Source: CAYMCO01 sp964388955 (GTDB taxonomy: Bacteria > Chloroflexota > Anaerolineae > Anaerolineales > E44-bin32). Taken from it: a stretch of DNA of 64,000 bases. The notes under the pieces were generated by a model. That model saw only the letters and a program-made list of their open reading frames with translations, had not been told where the DNA came from and did no database searches. The stretch covers positions 9,109 through 73,108 of the forward strand of contig CAYMCO010000027.1 of NCBI GenBank assembly GCA_964388955.1, written 5' to 3'. This document shows, one piece after another, positions 16,689 through 25,084 of the stretch. Positions within the stretch are counted from its first letter, which is position 1. Each line of letters begins with the position of its first letter. Made by a program: the position numbers and the translations under genes.

Positions 16689-17942
16689 ATGGCTGATCGC
16701 GCGGGGAAGGGCGTCCGCGTTCTGATCGTTGACGACATTGCTGAGACTCGGGAAAACATCAAGCGTCTGTTGCAGTTCGAATCCGATATCGAGGTGGTCG
16801 GAGGGGCACAATCAGGCGGGCAGGCCATCGAAATGGCCCGTGACCTTCTTCCCGATGTCGTCATTATGGACATCAACATGCCGGACATGGACGGCATCAG
16901 CGCCACTGAAGCGATCCTGCGGGACGTGGATTTCGCCCAGATCGTCATCCTTTCCGTCCAAAACGAACCTAACTACATGCAGCGTGCCATGCTGGCAGGG
17001 GCGCGGGGGTTCCTTGCGAAGCCGCCGTCCAGCGATGAGCTCATCAATACCATCCGGCTGCTGGGAGAGCGCGCTCATGAGCAGCGCAAACGCAGGGAGG
17101 TCGTGGTCGCGGCCCCAAGTCAGGATCAGGCGGCGGCCCGTGCGGCGGGCAAACTGATCGCTTTCTTCAGCCCCAAAGGGGGGGTGGGCTGCACCATGCT
17201 GGCGACCAACCTGGCAATTGGCCTGCACTCCGAGGCCACGCCGACGGCGTTGATCGATGCCAGCCTGCAGTTCGGGGACGCCGCCGTCTTCCTCAACTTG
17301 CAGGTGAAGACCAACATCGCGGACCTGGCGCTGCATGCAAATGAATTGGACGATCACCTGATCAGCGACGTGCTCATCCATCATGAATCAGGCCTGGAGG
17401 TGCTGGCCGCGCCCCCTCGGCCGGAGATGGCGGATGAAGTCCGCCCGGATCAGGTTCGGCAGGTGGTAGACGCCATCAAGCGGCGTTTCGATTACGTCGT
17501 GGTCGACACGAGTTCGACCATGGATGATGTGTCGCTGGCCGTGCTCGACAACGCAGATTTGCTCGTTTCCGTCGCCACGCCGGAGATTCCCGCCATCAAG
17601 GACGCCAGGTTGCTGTTCGACTTGCTTGCCGTCCTCGATTACCCGGCGGAGCAGGTGGTTTTTGTGCTGAACAAGGTGGAGAGACGCTCGGGGATCAGCC
17701 CGGAGGCGATCTCAGAGAATTTGAAGCGCGAAGTCGATGCCACCATCCCCTCGGATGAGAAAGTGATCAGCGCTTCCATCAACCGGGGCGTGCCGCTGTT
17801 GATGGAGGACGCCACCCGCCCCCCGGCCAAGGAGATTGTGGAATTGGTGGGGGTGTTGAAGGAGCGGCTGGAGTTCCGGGAGGAAGAGGAAGAAGAGCAG
17901 GTGGAAGTATCTCGCATTGCGCGTCGGCGAGCGCAGGCATAG
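16689..17942 (+). CDS. cpaE: Receiver-CpaE/TadZ fusion ATPase
   Basis: 417 residues. Residues 9-125 are a receiver domain with Asp15-Asp16, phosphoacceptor Asp61 in IMDINMPDMDG and Lys111. Residues 154-400 are a MinD/ParA-type ATPase as in CpaE/TadZ, which positions the Tad pilus machine at the pole or membrane. The deviant Walker A reads SPKGGVGCTM: Lys163 is kept, but the usual second Lys is Cys168. VVVDTSSTMDD is the Walker B region. A Glu-rich stretch lies near the C terminus. CGGAGG precedes the ATG. Unlike typical CpaE, the receiver retains its full set of phosphorylation residues, so it could be switched by a kinase. Confidence 0.88.
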   Translation: MADRAGKGVRVLIVDDIAETRENIKRLLQFESDIEVVGGAQSGGQAIEMARDLLPDVVIMDINMPDMDGISATEAILRDVDFAQIVILSVQNEPNYMQRAMLAGARGFLAKPPSSDELINTIRLLGERAHEQRKRREVVVAAPSQDQAAARAAGKLIAFFSPKGGVGCTMLATNLAIGLHSEATPTALIDASLQFGDAAVFLNLQVKTNIADLALHANELDDHLISDVLIHHESGLEVLAAPPRPEMADEVRPDQVRQVVDAIKRRFDYVVVDTSSTMDDVSLAVLDNADLLVSVATPEIPAIKDARLLFDLLAVLDYPAEQVVFVLNKVERRSGISPEAISENLKREVDATIPSDEKVISASINRGVPLLMEDATRPPAKEIVELVGVLKERLEFREEEEEEQVEVSRIARRRAQA

Positions 17943-17993
17943 TTCGAGAACCGGCTGTGATCCAGCAGTTGGCGGTTCGAAGGAGGCGCTAAC

Positions 17994-19394
17994 GTGTCAC
18001 TTCTCAAGCGAATAGAAGAAGGACAGTCACGAAACCCGCCAAGCGGGCCTGGGAATGCAGAGCGCTCGCAGGACGGGATGGGGGGGGCGCCGCCACCACG
18101 CCGGCCGTCGACGGCCGCGCAAAGGGATACCTATCAAGACCTCAAGGTTCGGGTGCAGAACAAACTGCTGGCCGAACTCGATCCGTCCATGGATGTCAGC
18201 CTGACTGCAGAGGTCCGGCGCACCATCGAAGAGTTGTTTGAGAATATCCTGTCCGAGGAGAAGATCGTACTCTCCCGGCCGGAACGACGGCGGCTCCTCG
18301 AGCAGATCGTGGCCGAGATCATGGGCCTGGGCCCCTTGGAGCCCTTGATCGCCGATAACACCATCACAGAGATTATGGTGAACGGACATCGCAATATCTA
18401 CATCGAGCGAGACGGCCGCATCCACCGGGAGCCCGCGGCCTTTGAGAGCGATGACCATTTGATGCGCATCATCGACCGCATCGTGGCACCACTGGGAAGG
18501 CGCATCGATGAGTCCAGCCCATACGTCGACGCGCGGCTCACAGATGGATCACGCGTGAACGCCGTGATCCCGCCGGTCTCTCTCGTGGGCCCGGTGCTGA
18601 CCATCCGAAAATTCGGCGCCAACCCCATCACCGTCGAGGACCTGATCGAATTCGGCTCCATCAGCGCCGAAGCGATCGAATTCCTGAAAGCGTCGGTCAT
18701 CGCCAAGATCAACATGGTAATATCGGGCGGCACGGGCTCCGGGAAGACCACCTTGCTCAACGTGCTCTCACAGTTTGTGCCCGGCGACGAGCGCGTCATC
18801 ACCATAGAGGACGCGGCGGAGCTACAGCTCCGCCAGGAGCATGTGGTCTCGCTGGAGAAGCGCATGCCGAATATCGAGGGGCGTGGTGAGGTCTCCATTC
18901 GGCAGCTTGTGATCAACTCCTTGCGAATGAGGCCCGACCGCATCATCGTGGGCGAGATCCGTGATGCCGCTGCCCTGGACATGCTCCAGGCGATGAACAC
19001 CGGTCACGACGGATCCATGACCACTGCGCACTCGAACAGCCCACGCGATACATTGTCACGTATTGAGACGATGACCCTGATGGCCGGCATGGAACTGCCA
19101 GTGCGCGCCATCCGCGAGCAGATCGCTTCCGCGCTCGAGTTGGTGGTGCACCTCGAACGCCTGCGGGACGGCACGCGGCGGGTGACGCACGTTACAGAGA
19201 TACAAGGGATGGAAGGTGACACCGTTACCATGCAGGACATCTTCGTGTTCGAGCAAACCGGTTTTGAGGATGGCCGCGTAATCGGCCGTTTGCGCCCCAC
19301 CGGGTTGAGGCCGAAGTTCATCTATAAGCTGGAAACCAGCGGCATCAACCTGCCCGCCGCCATCTTCGGGCTCGGGGAGCGGATAAGGTACTGA
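17994..19394 (+). CDS. cpaF: Tad pilus secretion ATPase CpaF/TadA
   Basis: 466 residues from GTG 17994, preceded by AAGGAGG at 17981-17987. After a ~45-residue low-complexity head come the N-terminal helices, then the secretion ATPase core: Walker A GGTGSGKTT at residues 245-253, the Asp-box ITIEDAAEL, a Walker B in RPDRIIVGEIRD, and a His-box GHDGSMTTAHSNS. This is the hexameric inner-membrane-associated motor that drives pilus polymerisation with TadB and TadC. It lies between cpaE and tadB with a three-base gap to the latter. Confidence 0.95.
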   Translation: MSLLKRIEEGQSRNPPSGPGNAERSQDGMGGAPPPRRPSTAAQRDTYQDLKVRVQNKLLAELDPSMDVSLTAEVRRTIEELFENILSEEKIVLSRPERRRLLEQIVAEIMGLGPLEPLIADNTITEIMVNGHRNIYIERDGRIHREPAAFESDDHLMRIIDRIVAPLGRRIDESSPYVDARLTDGSRVNAVIPPVSLVGPVLTIRKFGANPITVEDLIEFGSISAEAIEFLKASVIAKINMVISGGTGSGKTTLLNVLSQFVPGDERVITIEDAAELQLRQEHVVSLEKRMPNIEGRGEVSIRQLVINSLRMRPDRIIVGEIRDAAALDMLQAMNTGHDGSMTTAHSNSPRDTLSRIETMTLMAGMELPVRAIREQIASALELVVHLERLRDGTRRVTHVTEIQGMEGDTVTMQDIFVFEQTGFEDGRVIGRLRPTGLRPKFIYKLETSGINLPAAIFGLGERIRY

Positions 19395-19397
19395 GCC

Positions 19398-20384
19398 ATG
19401 TCACTTGAACCGACTACATTGCTTCTGGTCGCCGGCGGCCTCGGACTGCTGCTGCTGGTCGTGGGCGTCCTCGTCTCCACCCTCGGCAGCGGATCGGTGG
19501 TCGAGGAGCGCCTCGGACGCTACGCGGAATCCGGCGGTCTGGTCACCGCAGGCGGGGACGACGAGGGCGCCCTGGTCGAGCGGCCGGGGCCAATCACCGA
19601 GTTCCTGGATCGCCTGGGTGAGGGCACGGATTTCTACCAAAGCCTTTCTCAAAGCCTCGCCCGGGCGGATCTGAAATTCCGCCCTGCGGAGTTCGTCGCC
19701 CTGATGATCCTCTCGGCAGTCGTCGTGGGGGCTCTCGGCGCCTTGCTCAGCCGCGCGGTGGGCTTCACGTTGCTCTCTCTGGCCGCGGGCCTGTACGTCC
19801 CCATTTGGTATATGCGGCGCGCGCAGAGGCGCCGGCTGAAGGAGTTCAATGACCAATTGGGCGACATGCTCAACTTGGTGGTGAACGGCCTGCGCGCCGG
19901 TTATTCCACGCTGATGGCCTTGGAGGCCGTCGGCAAAGAACTCCCGAATCCCATCGCGACGGAATTCCGTCGCGTGGTGCAGGAGATCCAACTGGGCATC
20001 CCCATGGAGGATGCGCTCACGCACTTGGTGAGGCGCATCGACAGCGATGACTTGGATATGGTCATCACGGCGATTGAGGTGCAGCGGGAAGTCGGCGGCA
20101 ATCTGGCTGAGATCTTGGACACCATCTCCCACACCATCCGCGAGCGGGTGCGCATCAAGGGGGAGATTCAGGCCCTGACCGCCCAAGGGCAGATCACCGC
20201 GTGGGCGCTCTCACTGATGCCGGTGGGCCTCAGCTTATTGCTGTATCTGATCAACCGCGACTATATGGGGTCATTCTTTGCACCCGAGACCCGCTCCTGC
20301 GGGATTCCGATGCTGGTCGTCGCTGGGTTGATGGTGATTGCGGGTTTCTTCATCACTCAGAAGATCGTGGACATCGACATATAG
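19398..20384 (+). CDS. tadB: Tad pilus inner-membrane platform protein TadB
   Basis: 328 residues. One N-terminal membrane helix, then a cytoplasmic region, a pair of helices near residues 95-140, the T2SSF domain with FNDQLGDMLNLVVNGLRAGYS and an EVQREVGGNLAEILD motif near residues 230-245, and two C-terminal membrane helices. This is the standard TadB layout. The gene begins three bases after the cpaF stop. With TadC it forms the membrane platform turned by the CpaF motor. Confidence 0.92.
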   Translation: MSLEPTTLLLVAGGLGLLLLVVGVLVSTLGSGSVVEERLGRYAESGGLVTAGGDDEGALVERPGPITEFLDRLGEGTDFYQSLSQSLARADLKFRPAEFVALMILSAVVVGALGALLSRAVGFTLLSLAAGLYVPIWYMRRAQRRRLKEFNDQLGDMLNLVVNGLRAGYSTLMALEAVGKELPNPIATEFRRVVQEIQLGIPMEDALTHLVRRIDSDDLDMVITAIEVQREVGGNLAEILDTISHTIRERVRIKGEIQALTAQGQITAWALSLMPVGLSLLLYLINRDYMGSFFAPETRSCGIPMLVVAGLMVIAGFFITQKIVDIDI

Positions 20385-20451
20385 ATCATTGGGTGAGAGT
20401 TTCGCTCGCTTCAGGAATATCGGGCGAGAGTCTCGAGGTAAGGATAGACAA

Positions 20452-21399
20452 ATGCCCACTCTGACATTGATTGCGCTGTTGTTGGGGGCCGCCGTGGTGG
20501 TCGCCATTATCCTGGTGGTCGTCGGGCTGCGCATGCCCGAGGCTCAGGACCCGATCGCGGAGCGGCTGGCAGAACTCAAGGTCACCGATTCGCCGATGAC
20601 GCTCGAGGAAATCGAGCTGTCGCAGCGGTTCTACGAGCGCGTCGTCTTGCCTTTCTTCAACAACATCGGCCGCTTCGCGATGCGCTTCACACCCCAGGCC
20701 ACACTCGAGTCGACGCGCGACAAGCTGGAGACCGCCGGGAACCCCATGCGCCTGGATCCCGCATTCTTCCTGGCGCTCCGCTTCGTGCTGGCGGTCGGAT
20801 TTGGCGGATCCATATTCATCACCTATGCCGTGACCGGGCGCAACTGGGTGCAGGGGCTGCTGCTCTCCACGCTGTTCCTGCTGCTCGGCTTCATGTTCCC
20901 CGACCTATGGTTGACCAGCCGGATCAGGGGGCGTCAGAAGGCGGTCTTCAGGGCGATGCCCGACGCGCTTGACCTGCTCACCGTGTGCGTAGAGGCCGGG
21001 CTTGGGTTCGATGCGGCTATGAAGAAGGTCGCTGAGAAGTGGGACAATGACCTGGCGCTCGAGTTTGGCCGAGTGCTGCAGGAAATCGGCCTGGGCAAAC
21101 TGCGGCGTGAAGCACTGCGTGACATGGCCAACCGCCTGCAGGTTCCTGAGATGCTGAGTTTCGTCGCAGCGGTCATTCAATCCGAGCACCTCGGGGTGAG
21201 CATGTCCAAGGTGCTGCGGGTGCAATCCGAACAGATGCGCCAGCGTCGACGGCAGATGGCGGAGGAAGAGGCGCGCCGGGCGCCGGTCAAGATGGTCTTT
21301 CCCATCGGGCTGTTGATCTTTCCGTCTCTCTTCATCATCCTGCTCGGGCCGGCGGCGCTCACTTTGCTCCGCTCCCAGTTGGCATCCATCGCTCGCTAA
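20452..21399 (+). CDS. tadC: Tad pilus inner-membrane platform protein TadC
   Basis: 315 residues from ATG 20452, with AAGGAT about six bases upstream. An N-terminal membrane helix, a central helix pair, the T2SSF core with AMPDALDLLTVCVEAGLGFDAAM, then a conserved AVIQSEHLGVSMSKVLRVQSEQMR block and a C-terminal helix. TadC pairs with TadB in the platform. This is the last recognisable pilus gene: no prepilin peptidase, secretin (RcpA), TadD lipoprotein or TadE/F pseudopilin is found in the window. Confidence 0.92.
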   Translation: MPTLTLIALLLGAAVVVAIILVVVGLRMPEAQDPIAERLAELKVTDSPMTLEEIELSQRFYERVVLPFFNNIGRFAMRFTPQATLESTRDKLETAGNPMRLDPAFFLALRFVLAVGFGGSIFITYAVTGRNWVQGLLLSTLFLLLGFMFPDLWLTSRIRGRQKAVFRAMPDALDLLTVCVEAGLGFDAAMKKVAEKWDNDLALEFGRVLQEIGLGKLRREALRDMANRLQVPEMLSFVAAVIQSEHLGVSMSKVLRVQSEQMRQRRRQMAEEEARRAPVKMVFPIGLLIFPSLFIILLGPAALTLLRSQLASIAR

Positions 21400-21433
21400 T
21401 CGGTAGACGGGCGGACCCCCGAAGGGGGCAGGG

Positions 21434-22141
21434 GTGACCCATTCTCTGATTCGCATTCCCAGGGCAGCTCTTGACGCCGCCTTGGATCTACTATTCCCGC
21501 CCAAGTGTGTATCCTGTGAGGCGAGGGGCGATATCTGGTGTTCCCGGTGCGACCGATCACTGCAACGCCTCTCCGGCAGGCTGTGCACCTGGTGCGGAGC
21601 GTCGATATCCCGCGGTCATGTATGCGCGGTCTGCGAGCACCGGCCACCACCGCTCATGGTGCGCTCCTTCGCCCGGTACAAACCGCCCCTTGTTCACGCC
21701 ATTCTGATGTTAAAATACCAACCGAACCGCCAGCTCGCACACCGCATGGCGGATTGGCTGCAGGGTTTGGTGAGGAGGGCCGCTTGGCGGCCAGATAGCG
21801 TTGTACCGGTCCCCTTGGCACCCGAACGATTTCGGACCCGCGGGTACAACCAGGCGGAGCTGATTTCCCACGAACTGGCCGCATTGTTGCATCTAGCCTC
21901 AATCCCAAATATGCTCTTCAGGGCAAGGGAGACCAGGACGCAAGTTGGTCTGCACCCGGAGGAGCGTTGGCGGAACGTGCTGGGCGCTTTTCAAGCCGAT
22001 CCGGAATTGGCCGATGGCCAAGATGTCCTGTTGGTGGATGATCTCTACACGACCGGCGCTACGCTGGCCGCTTGCGCTGAAGCGCTGTACGAAGCCGGCG
22101 CAGCCCATGTCTTTGGAGTGACGGTCGGGCGAGCCGGATAG
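21434..22141 (+). CDS. comF: ComF-family phosphoribosyltransferase-like protein
   Basis: 235 residues from GTG 21434. An N-terminal zinc-finger region has CVSCEARGDIWCSRC and further Cys pairs CTWCG and CAVCE. The C-terminal type I PRTase fold has RTRGYNQAELISHELA and the PRPP loop VLLVDDLYTTGATL. ComF family members assist DNA uptake and processing during natural transformation in several bacteria, but many act elsewhere, so the role here is open. Its position after Tad genes fits a pilus/competence neighbourhood. A small CCCCC-GAA-GGGGG hairpin overlaps its leader. Confidence 0.9.
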   Translation: MTHSLIRIPRAALDAALDLLFPPKCVSCEARGDIWCSRCDRSLQRLSGRLCTWCGASISRGHVCAVCEHRPPPLMVRSFARYKPPLVHAILMLKYQPNRQLAHRMADWLQGLVRRAAWRPDSVVPVPLAPERFRTRGYNQAELISHELAALLHLASIPNMLFRARETRTQVGLHPEERWRNVLGAFQADPELADGQDVLLVDDLYTTGATLAACAEALYEAGAAHVFGVTVGRAG

Positions 22142-22164
22142 CCGAATACAGGGAAGGAGTGACA

Positions 22165-22734
22165 ATGGGTGTCAGGGTTCGCATCAATGTGCACGATATG
22201 GAATTGACGGACCGGCTGAGGGAGACGGTCACAAAGAAGGTCGAAAAGCTGGATCGATATCTGGACATATTGGAAGAGGCGACGGTCGATCTATCCTTCG
22301 TGGAATCTGCTCGTGACGCCAATGATCGGCAGGTCGCACAGATTACGGTTCGGGGCAAAGGAGTGCTGCTCCGGGCAGAGGAGCGTACGGGCGACATCTA
22401 CGCATCCATTGACGCGGTGCTGGAAAAGATCAGCAAGCAGATCCGGCGCTATAAGGGGAGACGTTGGAACAGAAGAGGGGATGGGCGTTCTGTCTCCGAC
22501 CTGACGTTGACGGAGAGGACTTTGGAAGAGGAAACGGACGAGGCGGATGCCCGCATCGCCCGGCGGAAGAGATTCATGCTCACCCCGATGGACATCCGGG
22601 AGGCCATAGAGCAAATGGACTTGCTGGGGCATGAGGATTTCTTCGTCTACTTGGACGCGGAGACCAGCAATACCCATGTGCTGTACCGCCGGCGCGATGG
22701 CACGCTGGGTTTGATCGAAACGGAGATCGGCTGA
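22165..22734 (+). CDS. hpf: Ribosome hibernation promoting factor, long form
   Basis: 189 residues from ATG 22165, five bases after GGAAGGAG; an in-frame GTG two codons earlier overlaps that site. Residues 1-105 are the S30AE fold (VRVRINVHDMELTDRL, DIYASIDAVLEKISKQIRR). Residues 130-189 are the C-terminal dimerisation domain with DIREAIEQMDLLGHEDFFVY and RRRDGTLGLIE. Both domains are present, which is the long form that pairs two 70S ribosomes into an inactive 100S particle in stationary phase. Confidence 0.95.
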   Translation: MGVRVRINVHDMELTDRLRETVTKKVEKLDRYLDILEEATVDLSFVESARDANDRQVAQITVRGKGVLLRAEERTGDIYASIDAVLEKISKQIRRYKGRRWNRRGDGRSVSDLTLTERTLEEETDEADARIARRKRFMLTPMDIREAIEQMDLLGHEDFFVYLDAETSNTHVLYRRRDGTLGLIETEIG

Positions 22735-22767
22735 GAACGCATTGGTCCGGGGCCAAAGGGTGGCCGG

Positions 22768-23880
22768 ATGAGTCTTCGAACTCCGGTGATTGTCTTTCAA
22801 CCGCCGGCCGGGGAGAGTAGGGCGGAAAAATGGGTGGCACAAGGGCGGCTTCAGGCCGCCCTTGATTTGGTCACCCGCCTGCAGCGCGTGACCGCTGCAG
22901 GTGAGATCCTGGTGCTGGCCGCGGACCCGGGGGATCGCCGCAGGCTCGTGAATGCCGGGGCGGTGCCCATCGACCCACAGCCACCCCCATTCCACTTTGG
23001 GCGTGTCCTCTTGGATGAGGTGGAGCGTCGGGGGTGGAGCCGGTTTGCTTACTTCGGAGGAGCCAGCGCGCCGCTGTTGCCCGTCGAATATCTGCAAGAC
23101 CTCTTCGAGAGGGCATGCGCGGCCAGCGGTGCGCGATGCTGGGTGAACAACTATCACTCCACTGATTGGGCCATCGTGCGGGTGACAAAGGGCATGATGA
23201 ATCTGGCGGACAGACTACCCACAGACAATGCCCTTGGGTGGGTATTGTCGCACGATGCCGGCTACGAGGTGCAGGCAATGCCCCCGGAGGCCGCGACCAG
23301 ACTGGACATCGATACACCCGCCGACATCCTTGTGATGAAGGGCCATCCGCACCTCGGCGATAATCTGCGGCGGTTTGTAGAAAGCGCGCCGGAAGATTCG
23401 CTCCGGCGAATCGCGACCGTTCAACACCTGATGCGCAAACCCGGTACGACCTTGACGGTGATCGGAAGGGGGTCTTCCCGCGCCTGGCGTGCCCTCGAAG
23501 ACCGGGCCCAAATCTGGGTGCGCATGCTCGTCGAGGAGCGCGGCATGGTGGCCAGCCGCAGAGTTGCCCAGGGGAGGGTGCGCTCATTGGTGGCATCCTT
23601 GCTTGAGGAGATCGGTCCCGGGCGATTCGTCCGGGAGCTCTGCGAGATCAGCGACGGCGTCTTGTGGGACACCCGTGTGTGGATGGCCCATCATGGCGCC
23701 TGGCCGAGCGACGCGGATCGCTTCGCTGCTGACCTGGGCTGGTCGGATCAAGTCGCGGATCCAGCCTTGAGAAAACTCACAGAGGTCGTCTCAGCCGCGC
23801 CGTGTCCGATCCTCACCGGCGGGCATGGTCTGGTATCGGGGGGGATCTACGCTCTTTTGGACACCGCGCTCGTGACGTGA
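22768..23880 (+). CDS. Nucleotidyltransferase-like protein of unknown function
   Basis: 370 residues. The N-terminal ~200 residues have the feel of a GT-A/NTP-transferase fold: a VIVFQPPAG start, GRVLLDEVERRGWSRFAYFGG, an internal NYHSTDWAIVRV strand, and the closing motif RLDIDTPADILVMKGHP, which recalls the LDIDTPEDL end of MobA/CofC-type guanylyltransferases. The remaining ~165 residues are mostly helical and soluble, with CPILTGGHGLVSGGIY near the C terminus. The usual N-terminal nucleotide loop (LAGGxSxRxG) is not obvious. It is transcribed after hpf and just before a convergent HNH gene. I cannot name the substrate. Confidence 0.7.
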   Translation: MSLRTPVIVFQPPAGESRAEKWVAQGRLQAALDLVTRLQRVTAAGEILVLAADPGDRRRLVNAGAVPIDPQPPPFHFGRVLLDEVERRGWSRFAYFGGASAPLLPVEYLQDLFERACAASGARCWVNNYHSTDWAIVRVTKGMMNLADRLPTDNALGWVLSHDAGYEVQAMPPEAATRLDIDTPADILVMKGHPHLGDNLRRFVESAPEDSLRRIATVQHLMRKPGTTLTVIGRGSSRAWRALEDRAQIWVRMLVEERGMVASRRVAQGRVRSLVASLLEEIGPGRFVRELCEISDGVLWDTRVWMAHHGAWPSDADRFAADLGWSDQVADPALRKLTEVVSAAPCPILTGGHGLVSGGIYALLDTALVT

Positions 23881-23881
23881 A

Positions 23882-24385
23882 CTACCAGCCGGCGAGATAA
23901 CGGTTCCATCCCCGGTTTTCATCCAAATAGGTGCCGAAGCGGTAAAGCGCGGTCTGATGAGGCTCTCGGGGGAGCTGAAGCAGATGCATACCGGCCTCTC
24001 GCAGGGTCCGCCCACCCTTGCGGACATTACATTCCGCGCAGGCTGTCACCAGATTCGTCCAACTGTGATCGCCACCTCGGTGGCGGGGGACGATGTGGTC
24101 GATGGTCAATCGCCTCGAATGTCGGCCGCAATACTGGCAGCGGTACCCATCCCGGCGCAGGATCTCGCGTTTATTGAGCTGAATCCGGGGTCGGGGGCGA
24201 TGAACCATATAGTCGAGACGGATCACCGATGGCCTCGGGAAATCTCTGCGCACGGTGTGCACAATGCCGCGCCCGTTCTCGATGATCTCCGCCTTGCCCA
24301 GAATCAGCAAGGCCAGCGCCCGGCGCGTCCGGCACACATTCAAGGGTTCGAAATTCGCGTTCAGCAAGAGTACAGGGTCATTCAT
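23882..24385 (-). CDS. HNH endonuclease
   Basis: 167 residues from ATG 24385; longer starts would run through the promoter. The N-terminal part has LLLNANFEPLNVCRTRRAL, found in a large family of stand-alone bacterial HNH proteins. The HNH core follows: YRCQYCG with Cys83 and Cys86, TIDHIVPRHRGG with Asp96-His97, then NLVTACAECNVRKG with Cys116 and Cys119. The two Cys pairs bind a structural zinc and the His region binds the catalytic metal. The biological target is unknown; these genes are common housekeeping orphans in many phyla. It ends two bases from the convergent gene upstream on the plus strand. Confidence 0.9.
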   Translation of the reverse strand: MNDPVLLLNANFEPLNVCRTRRALALLILGKAEIIENGRGIVHTVRRDFPRPSVIRLDYMVHRPRPRIQLNKREILRRDGYRCQYCGRHSRRLTIDHIVPRHRGGDHSWTNLVTACAECNVRKGGRTLREAGMHLLQLPREPHQTALYRFGTYLDENRGWNRYLAGW

Positions 24386-24410
24386 CGGCGCTGCGTTCTG
24401 TTTGGCCGGC

Positions 24411-24438
24411 ATTATACCAACGCAGGCTGACTCCGCAA
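24411..24438 (-). promoter_or_regulatory. Promoter for the HNH gene
   Basis: Read on the minus strand, TTGCGG (24438-24433), a 16-base spacer and a perfect TATAAT (24416-24411). The transcript would start near 24404, giving a leader of only about 19 bases with no ribosome site. Confidence 0.55.
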
Positions 24439-24455
24439 GATGACATTCCTCTATG

Positions 24456-24613
24456 GTGCGTTCCATTCCAGGGGGCAGCTATGCCCGCAAACTGGCCCGT
24501 CACTCGGGCGCCCTCCACTCAGCTCCTGGACTGCCCATCGCGGTGATCCACGCCGCGGAAGATCGACTCCGCCTTTGGAGATCCTTTCCACCCGCCACCC
24601 CAATCCCCTCCCC
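24456..24613 (+). repeat. 158-bp repeat, left inverted copy
   Basis: This block matches the reverse complement of 29187-29344 over about 158 bases, with only scattered differences by eye. Shared landmarks include GGGGGCAGC, ACTGGCCCGTCACTCGGGCG and CACGCCGCGGAAGATCGAC. The two copies face each other across the phnDCE region. No gene is seen in it. Confidence 0.8.
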
Positions 24614-25084
24614 CCAAAGGACCTCTCCCCCTCCCCCGGCCTCCCACGTCCGCCGGGAGCACGACGGGAGGAGGTGGACACATGCTTCGCATGCGCACGA
24701 AGCAGAGCCTTGCGACTCCACAAAGCTCGCGCCGGGTCCGTCGACATGTGGAGTCGCCATCCTCTGCTTGGCGCTGAAGCGAAGCTTCAGGAGATGAACG
24801 GCAAGCCGCCTGGTAGGAAGGAGCCTGTCGAGAGTGGTCATGGTCGGGGAGCAGACCCGGCCCGTCTCTCGATACACCTCTCGCCGATGGCGCTCGGCAC
24901 ACGAGATGCGCATCTTTCTTGCCGTTCGTCGTTGGTCGGATAGGCTGCAGATTTCAGGTTACACATTGCACGTTCAAACGTGACAACGTTCCAACGTGGG
25001 GGCGCGCTAGCAAGCCAACCGTCTTGTGGTTCATCGTTTGGCGCCTACAGCTTATGGCCAATGCCTCATCGCGCCCTGCGCGGT
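24614..25084. other. Non-coding spacer with repeat fragments
   Basis: About 470 bases with open frames on both strands but none with a ribosome site or a recognisable protein. It holds a copy of a second short repeat (24652-24704, matched at 41479-41532) containing the small hairpin TGCTTCG...CGAAGCA, and a double palindrome at 24969-24998. Confidence 0.6.
24969..24998. repeat. Tandem 14-bp palindromes
   Basis: CACGTTCAAACGTG at 24969-24982 and AACGTTCCAACGTG at 24985-24998 are near-identical, each palindromic about its centre and spaced 16 bases start to start. They lie about 90 bases beyond the end of phnE. This could be a paired operator or part of the repeat debris. Confidence 0.5.

Noticed and set aside
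24440..24943. Open frames on both strands in the spacer after the HNH gene
   Set aside because: The region is repeat-derived, the frames share no protein features and none has a ribosome site.
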